From Terrimonas pollutisoli (GTDB taxonomy: Bacteria; Bacteroidota; Bacteroidia; Chitinophagales; Chitinophagaceae), in the NCBI RefSeq assembly GCF_029360765.1, contig NZ_JARKNA010000011.1, positions 1 through 64,000 on the forward strand: a stretch of 64,000 nt of DNA, read 5' to 3'. The position numbers were made by a program, and so were the translations under genes. Positions 25,396-34,290 of this stretch are shown piece after piece. Position 1 is the first letter of the stretch. The number at the start of each line of letters is the position of its first letter. Below the pieces are notes generated by a model that searched no databases, was not told the origin of the DNA, and saw only the letters and a program-made list of their open reading frames with translations.

Positions 25396-26478
25396 TTACT
25401 CCACAAACTGCACCGAATGCACCATCGGCAGATAATTATTTATCGCCTGCCAGTTCTCCCCACGATCAGGAGAGAAAAATAAATTACCCGTAGTAGTGCC
25501 AAATGCAACCGCATCGCCGGATGTGGCCAATGCGTGACGATACACAATATCAAAACAATTTTCCTGTGGTAATCCTTTTCTAAAATCCTTCCAGGTCTTG
25601 CCACCGTCATCGGTGCGGCAAATACATAAAGCTCCTTTGATCGCAGCTCTTATCTCGTCGCTTTTGGCTGGCGCCACCCAAGCCTGGTCGGGATTGTCAT
25701 CGGCCACTGCCATGGCAAATCCAAATCTTGCAGGTCCTTCGGGTTGTCCAATATCGATCCAATTTTTTGCACCATCGGTAGACCGAAAAATACCACAATG
25801 ATTTTGCTGCCACAGCACATCAGGATTGGTTGGAGCTGCCACCAATATATGCGGATCATATCCGGTTTCAGCATTAGGATCGGGAAGAAAATCAGCCCGC
25901 ATGCCTTTATTTCTTATTGCCCATGTTTTTCCTGCATCGGTTGTCTCAAAGACACCGGCACAGCTAATACCAATATGAATACGATTTTCATCCCTGGGAT
26001 CAACTACAATGGAGTGAATGCCCGGTTGGTCACGGCCACCGCCAAACCATCCTTCTTTGCGGGTTGGATGTTTCCATAATGATTCAACCAGTTGAAAACT
26101 GTTGCCAGTGTCTTCGCTTACAAACAAACCGCCGGGGTCCGTGCCTATCCATAACCGTGAAGGATTTTTTTTGCCGCCATGCGCCATCGCCCAGATATAA
26201 CGGGTAGCAGCGGGCACCCCGTCTTTAACTTCTTCGCCTTCAGGATAAGCAGGCGCTGTAATTTCCTCCCATGTTTTGCCCCTGTCACCTGAGCGGTGAA
26301 GCTTTACCCCCCAATGGCCGTAATCGAGGCTTGCCCACCAGGTGCCTGTCCTGGGATCGGCATAGGCAATGGATACCGGAGCTCCTTCAAAGGAAAGATT
26401 CTCAACCGACCAGCGGTTATTTTTAAACTGGTAAGCGATAAGACCCTTGCGGGTTCCAAGCAGCATTGTTGATTGCAT
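25396..26478 (-). CDS. BNR/sialidase-like beta-propeller protein
   Basis: A 360-residue protein without a clear signal peptide. It has repeated BNR-type blades: RSGDRGKTW (about 66-74), VSEDTGNSF (about 123-131), TTDAGKTW (about 182-189), STDGAKNW (about 233-240), RTDDGGKTW (about 288-296) and SPDRGENW (about 331-339). The propeller resembles sialidase and glycosyl hydrolase-like proteins, but the arginine triad and acidic catalytic residues of sialidases cannot be recognised, so 'exo-alpha-sialidase' would be over-annotation. It lies 26 bases after a ThiS/MoaD-like gene on the same strand, and the two probably form an operon. Confidence 0.75.
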   Translation of the reverse strand: MQSTMLLGTRKGLIAYQFKNNRWSVENLSFEGAPVSIAYADPRTGTWWASLDYGHWGVKLHRSGDRGKTWEEITAPAYPEGEEVKDGVPAATRYIWAMAHGGKKNPSRLWIGTDPGGLFVSEDTGNSFQLVESLWKHPTRKEGWFGGGRDQPGIHSIVVDPRDENRIHIGISCAGVFETTDAGKTWAIRNKGMRADFLPDPNAETGYDPHILVAAPTNPDVLWQQNHCGIFRSTDGAKNWIDIGQPEGPARFGFAMAVADDNPDQAWVAPAKSDEIRAAIKGALCICRTDDGGKTWKDFRKGLPQENCFDIVYRHALATSGDAVAFGTTTGNLFFSPDRGENWQAINNYLPMVHSVQFVE

Positions 26479-26504
26479 AAAAAATTAGTTGTTGATTGTT
26501 GAAA

Positions 26505-26777
26505 TTATCCACCCGACAAAGCCTGTATGATATAAATTTCACTTTTCTCGGTAAAATGGTCGCTAAGCGCTACCCGGTCGTTGATCAACCTGCCATCGAT
26601 AAAAATGTTAACATGCCTGCGCAGGCTCCCTTGTTCATCCAAAATATAATTGCGGATACCGGGATAATTACCATCCATTTCTTTCAACACTTCCTTTAAG
26701 GTAGCACCTGTCGCCGGGGTATCTTTCAACCCCGAAAAAAAACGATTAAGTGCATACGTGAATTTAACGGTTGGCAT
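26505..26777 (-). CDS. ThiS/MoaD-family ubiquitin-like protein
   Basis: A 90-residue protein ending ALSGG, the Gly-Gly tail used by ThiS/MoaD/SAMP-type proteins for adenylation and thiocarboxylation. VNIFIDGRLIN (about 56-66) and SEIYIIQALSGG (about 79-90) match the beta-grasp pattern. It differs clearly from the MoaD at 12460 and is paired not with MoaE but with a BNR propeller protein. It may be a sulfur carrier for another pathway or a protein modifier. The MoeB-rhodanese protein at 12696 is a possible activator. Confidence 0.8.
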   Translation of the reverse strand: MPTVKFTYALNRFFSGLKDTPATGATLKEVLKEMDGNYPGIRNYILDEQGSLRRHVNIFIDGRLINDRVALSDHFTEKSEIYIIQALSGG

Positions 26778-26989
26778 TACTAAAAAATATTGTGGTTACC
26801 GCCACACTAAAATTACAACTACACGGGCCTATAATAAATTTCTGTCTGAAACAAAGTTCCTATGAATTTATATAATTGTGAGACTTAAAATGCGACAAAT
26901 TAAGGGGGCATTTGCGAAGCCTGGATTTTTAGAAATGCCCTACATCACTTCTTCACCGTGTTGTGCCTGCCTGGCATATTACAATACTT

Positions 26990-27018
26990 GCGCATTTATT
27001 ATCGCTTAATTATATTTA
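26990..27018 (+). promoter_or_regulatory. Possible Bacteroidota-type promoter for hicAB
   Basis: TTG near 26992 and TATATTTA (27011-27018), about 20 bases apart, resemble the TTTG / TANNTTTG consensus, each with one mismatch. They lie 12 bases before the hicA remnant. Confidence 0.3.
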
Positions 27019-27030
27019 GTAAATTCGACC

Positions 27031-27105
27031 ATGAAAGCCCGGGAAGTTATCGCTCCCGGCACATTGAACAGCATTTTTAAACAAGCTCAAATTGATAAGA
27101 GATGA
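27031..27105 (+). pseudogene. hicA remnant with internal deletion
   Basis: A 24-codon frame reading MKAREVI, then APGTLNSIFKQAQIDKR. The first part is the usual start of HicA toxins and the second is the usual HicA C terminus (PGTL.SI.KQA). About 35 central residues, including the catalytic His region (GSHH), are missing, and the reading frame is kept. Its TGA overlaps the hicB ATG (ATGA), the normal hicAB coupling. The toxin should be inactive; a short regulatory or coupling role is possible. Confidence 0.75.
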
Positions 27106-27317
27106 GAAAGTACCTTGTGGTTTACGAAAAAACAAAAACTGGATATTCGGCCTATGTGCCGGATCTTCCTGGCGTTATTGCTACAGGCAAAACAAAAGCT
27201 CTCGTTGAAAAGAATATTTTTGATGCCATTCAATTTCATCTTGAAGGCTTAAAAGAAGAAAATATTAGGATACCAAAAGCCACGGCGGAGAGTGAAATGA
27301 TGGTGTTTACAGTTTAA
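27102..27317 (+). CDS. hicB: HicB-family antitoxin
   Basis: A 71-residue HicB-type protein. It begins with the partial RNase-H fold sequence KYLVVYEKTKTGYSAYVPDLPG (residues 3-24), whose Y.A..PDLPG pattern is diagnostic, followed by a helix (AIQFHLEGLKEENI, about 44-57). The C terminus ends without the separate DNA-binding domain of longer HicB proteins. It overlaps the hicA remnant by 4 bases. Since the toxin has lost its central part, this antitoxin may be an orphan. A hairpin terminator at 27327-27355 follows. Confidence 0.88.
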   Translation: MRKYLVVYEKTKTGYSAYVPDLPGVIATGKTKALVEKNIFDAIQFHLEGLKEENIRIPKATAESEMMVFTV

Positions 27318-27326
27318 GAGACTATA

Positions 27327-27355
27327 AAACCGGCCACCTTTTCAATGACCGGTTT
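27327..27355. terminator. Bidirectional hairpin terminator
   Basis: Arms AAACCGGCCA (27327-27336) and TGACCGGTTT (27346-27355) pair with one mismatch around a 9-base loop, between the convergent hicB and EF-G-like genes. A/T-rich flanks serve both directions. Confidence 0.65.
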
Positions 27356-27370
27356 CAGTATAAAAAAAGA

Positions 27371-29506
27371 TCAAACCAATTCTTCTTTCGCCGTCTTACT
27401 ATATTCATCAATTAACCGGCGTTGAATATCAAATGGCACCGGTTCATATGCATCAAAGCGCATTTTGAATTTGGCTCTTCCCTGCGTAATAGAACGTAAT
27501 GAGGAAGAATAACCTTCCATTTCCGCCAGCGGTACTCTTGCTATTACTTTTTGAAAATGTCCTTCGCTATCGATGCCTTCCACTATGGCACGGCGGCTTT
27601 GCAAATCTCCCATAACAGCGCCGGTAAGATCATCGGGGCATAATACTTCCACCCGGTAGATGGGCTCCAGCACCTGTGGATCGGCCTGTTGAAATGCATG
27701 ACGGAATGCCTGCAAGCCTGCAATTTTAAAAGAGATATCATTGCTGTCAACAGGGTGCATTTTGCCATCATATACACTAACACGGATGTCACGGGCATAA
27801 GAACCCGTCAATGGACCATTCTGCATCTTCTCCATCACTCCTTTTAAAATCGAGGGTAAAAATCTTGCATCAATCGCACCACCCACAATACAATTGTAGA
27901 AAACTAATTTACCTCCCCAATCCAGGTCATACGTATCCCGGCCTCTTACAGTCAGGTCTTTTGGTTCGGGCATACCCTCATGCCAGGGCTCAATGCGCAA
28001 AAATACTTCACCAAACTGACCGGCCCCGCCACTTTGCTTTTTATGGCGATAGCTGGCATCGGCCATTTTACGAATCGTTTCCCTGTAAGCGATCCTTGGT
28101 TTTACAAACTTCACTTCCAGCTTGTGATTATGTTCGATCTTCCACTTTGCAACTGCCAGGTGCATATCACCCTGGCAATGGATTAGTGTTTGTTTTAACT
28201 CAGGTGAAACTTCTACCAACAAAGTAGGATCCTCTTCCCGCAGCTGGTGCATGGCTTGTGACAACTTTTCCTCTTCACCTTTCTTCAGTGTCTCAATAGC
28301 CACCGTCATATTTGGCGGAGGAAATTCAATAGGAGGCAATTCATAGTTCCTGCTTCTCGAATGCAGGGTATTGTTAACATGTGTATTTTTTAGTTTTAAA
28401 GTAGCGCCAATATCGCCAGCCACCAGTTCATTCACATTGGTCCGCTTATTCCCTTCTACTAAAAACAACTGGGTTATTTTTTCTGTCACCCCGGTTGATT
28501 CATTTTCCAGCTCCATCCCTGTTTTAATCGTGCCTGAATACACTTTGAAAAAAGACAGCTCTCCCACATGCGGCTCAGAAACAGTTTTGTAAATGAATAG
28601 GCAGGGAGGCCCGCTGGCGTCACAAGCCAGCTTCTCTCCTTTCTTTGTTGTTTGCGGTGGCATTTCATTGGCGCTGGGGCAAACATTGTCGATAAAGCCC
28701 ATCAGGCGACCGCTACCCATATTCCTTTCCGCCGATAAACAGAACAAAGGAAAGATATCATGACTGATCATGGCTTTCTTCAGTCCCATTTTCATTTCAT
28801 CTTCATCCAATTCGCCTTTATCAAAATACTTTTCCATCAATGTTTCATCATTGCTGGCTATGGCTTCAATCAGTTCTTTATGTAATTCATCAGCCTTTGC
28901 TTTTTCTTCGTCAGGTATAGACAATTTTTCAGGTTTGCCTCCTGCATCTTTAAATTTATACATCGTCATCCGCAACACATCGATGATTTCATGAAAGCCG
29001 GATCCTGATTGCCGCGGGTATTGCACTACTACTACTTTGTTGCCAAAATGTGCTTTTGCTTCCCTGACGGTTTTGTCAAAGTCGGCATCGTCATCATCGA
29101 GTTTATTGACGGCGAAAATCATCGGCGTCTTAAACTTCTCGGTGTATTCCCAGATGATATCGGTGCCTACTTCAACTCCCATCACGGCATTTAAAAGCAT
29201 CACGCCGGTATCGGCAACACGTAATGCAGAAATAACTTCTCCTACAAAATCATCATAGCCGGGAGTATCGAGGATATTGATCTTATAACCCCTCCATTTG
29301 GTATGAAGGAGCTTGCTAAAAATAGAATTACCACGTTCCTGTTCAAGTTCGTGGTAATCTCCTGTAGTATTTTTATCGTTTATATTTCCCCGGCGGGTTA
29401 TGAGCTCAGCTTCGTACAACATGCACTCCGCTAAGCTCGTCTTCCCGGAGCCGGCATGGCCCAGCAAGACAATATTTTTTACATGTGAGGTATCAAACTC
29501 TGGCAT
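27371..29506 (-). CDS. Elongation factor G paralogue (EF-G2-like GTPase)
   Basis: A 711-residue translational GTPase of EF-G length and domain order. G1 is GHAGSGKT (residues 16-23), G3 is DTPGYDDF (about 79-86) and G4 is NKLD (about 133-136), followed by EF-G domains II-V with the C-terminal GRAKFKMRFDAYEPVP. In G3 the catalytic His of DxPGH is replaced by Tyr, as in EF-G2-type paralogues, so GTP hydrolysis and ribosome use may differ from housekeeping EF-G. The effector region (ERGNSIFS, about 56-63) also departs from the usual ERGITI. It stands alone, not in the str operon, which supports a secondary role. Confidence 0.88.
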   Translation of the reverse strand: MPEFDTSHVKNIVLLGHAGSGKTSLAECMLYEAELITRRGNINDKNTTGDYHELEQERGNSIFSKLLHTKWRGYKINILDTPGYDDFVGEVISALRVADTGVMLLNAVMGVEVGTDIIWEYTEKFKTPMIFAVNKLDDDDADFDKTVREAKAHFGNKVVVVQYPRQSGSGFHEIIDVLRMTMYKFKDAGGKPEKLSIPDEEKAKADELHKELIEAIASNDETLMEKYFDKGELDEDEMKMGLKKAMISHDIFPLFCLSAERNMGSGRLMGFIDNVCPSANEMPPQTTKKGEKLACDASGPPCLFIYKTVSEPHVGELSFFKVYSGTIKTGMELENESTGVTEKITQLFLVEGNKRTNVNELVAGDIGATLKLKNTHVNNTLHSRSRNYELPPIEFPPPNMTVAIETLKKGEEEKLSQAMHQLREEDPTLLVEVSPELKQTLIHCQGDMHLAVAKWKIEHNHKLEVKFVKPRIAYRETIRKMADASYRHKKQSGGAGQFGEVFLRIEPWHEGMPEPKDLTVRGRDTYDLDWGGKLVFYNCIVGGAIDARFLPSILKGVMEKMQNGPLTGSYARDIRVSVYDGKMHPVDSNDISFKIAGLQAFRHAFQQADPQVLEPIYRVEVLCPDDLTGAVMGDLQSRRAIVEGIDSEGHFQKVIARVPLAEMEGYSSSLRSITQGRAKFKMRFDAYEPVPFDIQRRLIDEYSKTAKEELV

Positions 29507-29698
29507 GGCGAAAATGTTTTAAAGATGAATCCGAATGTTTACCTGTTCAATTATTATACTTGTTATACGTGTTCACAAGTTCCATTTCGAATCGGTATGC
29601 TAAAACAGTATCGTCAACAGATCTTTTCCATGCGTGAGGCTGGTCACAAGCATAAGCAAACTTGTGAATTATTGAACTTGCAAACTTTAGAACTTTTC

Positions 29699-30079
29699 TT
29701 ACGACGTTCGGTTGAGAAAATCGTCAAACTCGTCGCGAAGATCCTGCAAAGTGAGCTCGAGGCTTTGATACTGGTCTAATAAATTTTCATGCTCCGCCAT
29801 TGTTTCTCCATTCAATTTTCCATTGTTGACGTTCATCTCATAATTCATCTTTTGTTCATGTGTTTTTATGGCATGTTTAAGATCGTGAATGTTGATAAGC
29901 TGAATGTGAAATTGGTTGTGGAGATGTTCGACGTCCTGGAGTTGATCTTTGGAGAGTGTTCGGCTGGCGGCATCCTGGAGTTTTGATTTGTTTTTTGAAA
30001 ATTCGTCGCGGTATTGACGAAGTTTTTCTCTCCAGGCGTTACACTCTCCTGTGAGCTGTGAAGTTTCTACCTGAACCAT
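29699..30079 (-). CDS. Coiled-coil protein of unknown function
   Basis: A 126-residue hydrophilic protein, almost entirely helical. Heptad-like patterns run from CNAWREKLRQYRDEFSKNKS (about 13-32) through YQSLELTLQDLRDEFDDFLN (about 104-123), with a His-rich middle (VEHLHNQFHIQLINIHDLKH). There is no signal peptide or known domain. It is likely a cytoplasmic coiled-coil. It lies between the EF-G-like gene and the divergent dnaG. The steady amino-acid composition argues that it is a real gene. Confidence 0.6.
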   Translation of the reverse strand: MVQVETSQLTGECNAWREKLRQYRDEFSKNKSKLQDAASRTLSKDQLQDVEHLHNQFHIQLINIHDLKHAIKTHEQKMNYEMNVNNGKLNGETMAEHENLLDQYQSLELTLQDLRDEFDDFLNRTS

Positions 30080-30269
30080 GGGATTTTAAATTTAAAAGTG
30101 AATAAATATGGCGTTACTCAATTCTTTCCCCGGGGTGCTGGATGGTATATGTAAATTAAAACTCTTTTTTGGTTTGAGCCAGCAATTTTTTTACCCAACA
30201 TGCCATTGATCACCGGTTACCGATTGCCGGCCGGCCGCAACCAGTAACAATATATATTTGCAGTCCTGT

Positions 30270-32303
30270 ATGATCTCTCAAAACACTATACAACAGATTC
30301 TCAGCAGAATAGACATCCTTGATGTGGTGGGAGAATTTGTAAAATTGAAGAAACGCGGAGCCAGCTACCTCGGGCTTTGTCCATTTCACAATGAAAAAAC
30401 TCCTTCGTTTACCGTATCGCCCAGCAAAGAAATTTACAAATGCTTTGGATGTGGCAAAAGCGGCAATTCGATCAGCTTCATCATGGAGCATGAAAAGTAT
30501 AGCTATGTAGACGCACTGAAATGGCTGGCAAAAAAATATGATATCGAAATTGAAGAGACTTTTGCCACAGACGAACAGCGCCAACAACAGCAGTCTGCCG
30601 AAAGCCTTTTTATTATCAACAATTTTGCCCAACAGTTTTTTTCCAAAACGCTGTTTGAAACGGACGAAGGCCAGGATATCGGGTTAAGCTACTTGAAAGA
30701 AAGAGGTTTTAGAGAAGAGATCATTCGCAAATTTCAATTGGGCTATTCGCCTGAACGACGGGATGCTTTTGCGAGAGAAGCGATTTCCAAACAGTTCAAT
30801 ACAGACTTATTATTAAAAACCGGCCTGGTTGTTTTACGCAATGAACAATTGGCTGACAATTATCGCGGCCGGGTTATTTTCCCGATCCATAATCATAGCG
30901 GTAAGGTTTTAGGATTTGGCGCCAGGATCTTAAAAAGCAATGATAAAGCTCCCAAATACATTAATACTCCCGAAAATGAGATTTATGTAAAAAGTAAGAT
31001 TTTATATGGTTCTTACCAGGCAAGGCAAGCTATCGACAAAACCGATGAATGTTTGTTGGTGGAAGGATATACGGATGTTATATCACTGCACCAGGCAGGT
31101 ATTGAAAATGTTGTCGCCTCCGGTGGTACAGCTTTAACACCCGACCAGCTTCGTTTAGTAAAAAAATACACCAATAATCTCACCATTGTTTATGACGGCG
31201 ATGCTGCCGGTGTAAAAGCAGCCCTGCGGGGGTTGGATCTTGCATTGGAAGAAGGGCTGAATGTAAAACTGGTATTGATTCCCGATAAAGAAGACCCTGA
31301 CAGTTATGTAAACAAAGTGGGAGCTTCTGCCTTTGCACAATTTGTGCAGCGCAACAAAAAAGATTTTGTCCTCTTCCAACTGGAAGTTGCGTTGAAAGAT
31401 GCGGGTAATGACTCAGTAAAAAAAGCTGAGGTGGTCAGCAAAATGGCAGAGACCATAGCCCGAATTAATAAAGCAGAAGATTTTACCAAGCAACAAGATT
31501 ACATAAAACAATGCGCAGAAATCTTAAAGATTGATGAGGCAGGTTTGCATTCACTCGTCAATAGATTCATCCGCGACCGTATCGCCACCCAGGAAAGAAA
31601 ATTACCCTTCGAAGAGGCAAAAAAACATGAAGAGAATGCCAGGCAAGCTGAACAAACCAATTATGACGACGCTACTTTCAATTTGCTGTTCAAAGATGAA
31701 TTGCAGGAAAGAGAACTCGCCAGGATTCTATTAGAATATGGCATCAAAAAATGGAACGACACAACGCTTGTGGCCGAATACATCTTTGATGAAATGATGG
31801 ATGAAAGCCTGATTGATAACAAAGATGTGTTGATATTGCTGGCGACTTTTAAGGACCTGCTGCAAAAAGGAGTGACAGAACCAAACAAAAGCTATTTTGT
31901 TTATCACCCCGATACGAAGCTCAGCACTTTCGCTGTCTCGTTGCTCAATTTTCCTTATGAAGAAAGTGAACGCTGGCGGTCCGAATTCAGCCAGGACAGT
32001 GGCTTTCAAAAACAATTGTTTGAACAGAGCTATGAAGACTTTATGCGCACCATAGCCAAAGGCAATGACAAGCAGCTAATGGGATTTCTAAAAATAGACG
32101 AGGACAAAACCAATGAAGAAGTAGAGTCTGTGGTTAATTATCTAAAGCTCAGAAAAGTAAAACGTATGTTGCTCGAAAACCAGCTTGACCTCGAAAAACC
32201 TCACACTGCAGAAGAGTATGAAATGCTTCATCAAACCCATATTCATTTAAAGGGAATGGAGATCGATCTTACAAAGAAATTAGGGACGGTGATACTTAAG
32301 TAA
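30270..32303 (+). CDS. dnaG: DNA primase DnaG
   Basis: The replicative primase, 677 residues from the ATG at 30270; an in-frame TTG at 30258 would add four residues and is less likely. The N-terminal zinc-binding domain has CPFH (about 37-40) and CFGC (about 58-61). The Toprim catalytic core follows, with VEGYTD (about 267-272), GGTALTPDQ (about 287-295) and the acidic YDGDAAG (about 312-318). A C-terminal helical region would bind the DnaB helicase. It makes RNA primers for lagging-strand synthesis. It is divergent from the coiled-coil gene and is not in a macromolecular-synthesis operon with rpoD. Confidence 0.96.
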   Translation: MISQNTIQQILSRIDILDVVGEFVKLKKRGASYLGLCPFHNEKTPSFTVSPSKEIYKCFGCGKSGNSISFIMEHEKYSYVDALKWLAKKYDIEIEETFATDEQRQQQQSAESLFIINNFAQQFFSKTLFETDEGQDIGLSYLKERGFREEIIRKFQLGYSPERRDAFAREAISKQFNTDLLLKTGLVVLRNEQLADNYRGRVIFPIHNHSGKVLGFGARILKSNDKAPKYINTPENEIYVKSKILYGSYQARQAIDKTDECLLVEGYTDVISLHQAGIENVVASGGTALTPDQLRLVKKYTNNLTIVYDGDAAGVKAALRGLDLALEEGLNVKLVLIPDKEDPDSYVNKVGASAFAQFVQRNKKDFVLFQLEVALKDAGNDSVKKAEVVSKMAETIARINKAEDFTKQQDYIKQCAEILKIDEAGLHSLVNRFIRDRIATQERKLPFEEAKKHEENARQAEQTNYDDATFNLLFKDELQERELARILLEYGIKKWNDTTLVAEYIFDEMMDESLIDNKDVLILLATFKDLLQKGVTEPNKSYFVYHPDTKLSTFAVSLLNFPYEESERWRSEFSQDSGFQKQLFEQSYEDFMRTIAKGNDKQLMGFLKIDEDKTNEEVESVVNYLKLRKVKRMLLENQLDLEKPHTAEEYEMLHQTHIHLKGMEIDLTKKLGTVILK

Positions 32304-32479
32304 GTAGCACCACCCTGGTTAAACGAAAATTGCCTCAACGATCAACGTTCTCCTTTATACTTTTTACACAAATGATATAAGATATAAACGAAACTATTCT
32401 TATAACTAAGTAGTTAAATAAAAGCGAGCCGCTAAGATTAGCGACCCGCCTTGCGTTCAGCGTTACTGATCGCAACTTA

Positions 32480-32803
32480 TTATTTAGGCTGTAGCGCAAT
32501 TTCACCCACATCTGTCACCAGGCTGTCTGCTATTACAACTACATCTTTTTTCCTGGTGCTCGCATATGGCTCCTGGGCCTGAATGATTACTGAATAGGTA
32601 CCGGGCTTTACATCTTTAATTTCAAATGCACCATTCTTCACTTCCGCATTTAGCGTATCCGTTGGCGACATGGCCCATGCCCGGATCGCTTTATCGGCCG
32701 GCGTCACCGTTCCTTTTATCGAATTGCTTTGCAATACATCAAAAGAAAAAAGTGCTCCAGATGAAACTGCCAATGCTACTACTGCTAATTTTAGTTTTTT
32801 CAT
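32480..32803 (-). CDS. Secreted carboxypeptidase-regulatory-like protein
   Basis: A 107-residue protein with a signal peptide (MKKLKLAVVALAVSSGALFS). The mature part is one beta-sandwich of the carboxypeptidase regulatory-like/CNA-B type: IKGTVTPADKAIRAWA (about 29-44), GAFEIKDVKPGTYSVIIQA (about 58-76) and VVIADSLVTDVGEIALQ (about 88-104). It should be periplasmic or outer-membrane associated, with no enzymatic motif. It converges with dnaG; the region between has only a weak hairpin (32430-32450). Confidence 0.72.
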   Translation of the reverse strand: MKKLKLAVVALAVSSGALFSFDVLQSNSIKGTVTPADKAIRAWAMSPTDTLNAEVKNGAFEIKDVKPGTYSVIIQAQEPYASTRKKDVVVIADSLVTDVGEIALQPK

Positions 32804-33105
32804 ACATGTCCTTTTTTACAGTGTTATTAACCAGGTTAATGAATAAATGTTTTTGAAAAAGATCATTTGCCAATTAAGCAAATGCATCAAAAAGCAAGTT
32901 GTTAAACAATGACTGTGCCATATCATTACACTGTTAATTTTTTTACAACGAATGACATCATTTGGACTTAGCATTCTTAATGCTATTTTAGCTAGCAAAG
33001 TCGCAGCATTTAAGTGACACCATAGTTTTCAAAAACTTACGCTTTAAGAATACTGGTCAGCTATTTTTTTGTAGTTTAATTTTAGTTAATAACCGCAGCA
33101 ATAAC
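32804..33105. other. Divergent intergenic region, 302 bases
   Basis: An A/T-rich spacer between the leftward secreted protein and the rightward Crp/Fnr gene. It contains a short palindrome ATTAACC-A-GGTTAAT (about 32824-32838) just upstream of the secreted-protein gene, a possible operator. No gene is recognised. Confidence 0.45.
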
Positions 33106-33669
33106 ATGGAAAAGCTTTTAACACATATCAAAAACTATTACGAGTTGAGTGCGGAAGCACAAAATGTACTATACGATTGTTTTGAAGAAGTGGTGTCAGG
33201 TAAAAATGAATTTTTAGTAACGGAAGGAAAGGTCTGTCGTCATTTATATTTTGTGCAGCAAGGTGCATTACGAGGTTATTATACACTGGATGGAAAAGAA
33301 ATAACGCATTGGTTTGGTTTTGAAAAAGATTTTGTCACCTCTTTTCACAGTTTCATTACGCAGGAACCTGCGGTAGAAAATATTCAATTGTTGGAGGGCA
33401 GTATTTTATGGAGCATTTCCAAAGACACCCTGACAAATCTTTTTAACCGCTACCATGAAATTGAACGACTGGTAAGAATTGCTTACGAAAAATATTATAT
33501 CCGGTTAGAAGAAAGATTTGTGAATGCTCATTTTAAAAGCGCCACTGAACGATACGAAAACCTGCTGCAGCAAACCCCGCATATTTTAGAAAGAGTGCCC
33601 CTGGGATATATCGCCTCTTATCTTGGTATCAGCCAGGAAACATTGAGCCGGATACGCAGCCGGATTTAA
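33106..33669 (+). CDS. Crp/Fnr-family transcriptional regulator
   Basis: A 187-residue regulator. The cyclic-nucleotide-binding-like beta barrel covers about 20-120 (VTEGKVCRHLYFVQQGALRGYY at about 38-59 is the typical strand-turn region). The C-terminal helix-turn-helix is VPLGYIASYLGISQETLSRIRSRI (about 164-187), which ends the protein. No Cys cluster as in Fnr is present, and key cAMP-binding residues cannot be confirmed, so the signal is unknown. The yiaA-like gene starts 80 bases downstream and could be co-transcribed. Confidence 0.85.
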   Translation: MEKLLTHIKNYYELSAEAQNVLYDCFEEVVSGKNEFLVTEGKVCRHLYFVQQGALRGYYTLDGKEITHWFGFEKDFVTSFHSFITQEPAVENIQLLEGSILWSISKDTLTNLFNRYHEIERLVRIAYEKYYIRLEERFVNAHFKSATERYENLLQQTPHILERVPLGYIASYLGISQETLSRIRSRI

Positions 33670-33749
33670 CATTCACCGAACCGGTTTTTGATTTTTGTCA
33701 AAAGAAATTCCCAACGAGGACAATAGATTCGTTGACTTAAACAACCATC

Positions 33750-34163
33750 ATGGAACAAAAACAAAACCAACAACCGTCAGCCGCTTTTGTGGCTGCCTCC
33801 TGGCTGGCATTATTTATTGGCGTTATTGCTTTTTTGATCGGTCTCTGGAATGCCGAAATGGAACTCAACGAAAAAGGTTATTATTTCACCGTATTGATGT
33901 TTGGCCTGTTTTCAGCTATTTCCGTTCAGAAAGCCGTAAGAGATCAGATGGAAGGAATCCCGGTTACCAACCTATACTATGGCATCGCCTGGTTTACAAC
34001 TCTCCTTTCGATCGTGTTATTAACAATCGGTCTCTGGAACGCCGATATAGCCAAAAGTGAAAAGGGATTTTATGCCATGGCTTTTGTTCTCAGCTTGTTT
34101 GCAGCTATCGCAGTACAAAAAAATACCAGGGACCTGAAAGCACGACAAAATAGTGAATCATAA
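33750..34163 (+). CDS. yiaA: YiaA-type inner-membrane protein
   Basis: A 137-residue membrane protein with four transmembrane helices arranged as two similar halves. Each half has IGLWNAE/D (about 29-35 and 90-96), then KGYY/KGFY (about 41-44 and 102-105), FSAIS/FAAIAVQK and an Arg-Asp pair. This duplicated YiaAB domain is of unknown function. It is followed by a strong terminator at 34194-34223, so transcription probably ends here. Confidence 0.85.
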   Translation: MEQKQNQQPSAAFVAASWLALFIGVIAFLIGLWNAEMELNEKGYYFTVLMFGLFSAISVQKAVRDQMEGIPVTNLYYGIAWFTTLLSIVLLTIGLWNADIAKSEKGFYAMAFVLSLFAAIAVQKNTRDLKARQNSES

Positions 34164-34193
34164 AACTGTAGACAAGGTATAATAACAACATGC

Positions 34194-34223
34194 AGTGATG
34201 CGGACGATCCGCATCACTTTTTT
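34194..34223 (+). terminator. Strong intrinsic terminator after yiaA
   Basis: Perfect 11-base arms AGTGATGCGGA (34194-34204) and TCCGCATCACT (34208-34218), a 3-base loop, then a six-T run (34218-34223). It overlaps the region that an earlier start of the next gene would use, which supports the start at 34291. Confidence 0.88.
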
Positions 34224-34290
34224 ATTGGCAAGTTTTGTTAAGCGGGTTAACTTTAAAACAGCGCACATTGATTCAATAAATAATTCCTGT

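Noticed and set aside
25396..26478. Naming the BNR protein a sialidase
   Set aside because: Only the propeller repeats are visible; the arginine triad and catalytic acids cannot be recognised.
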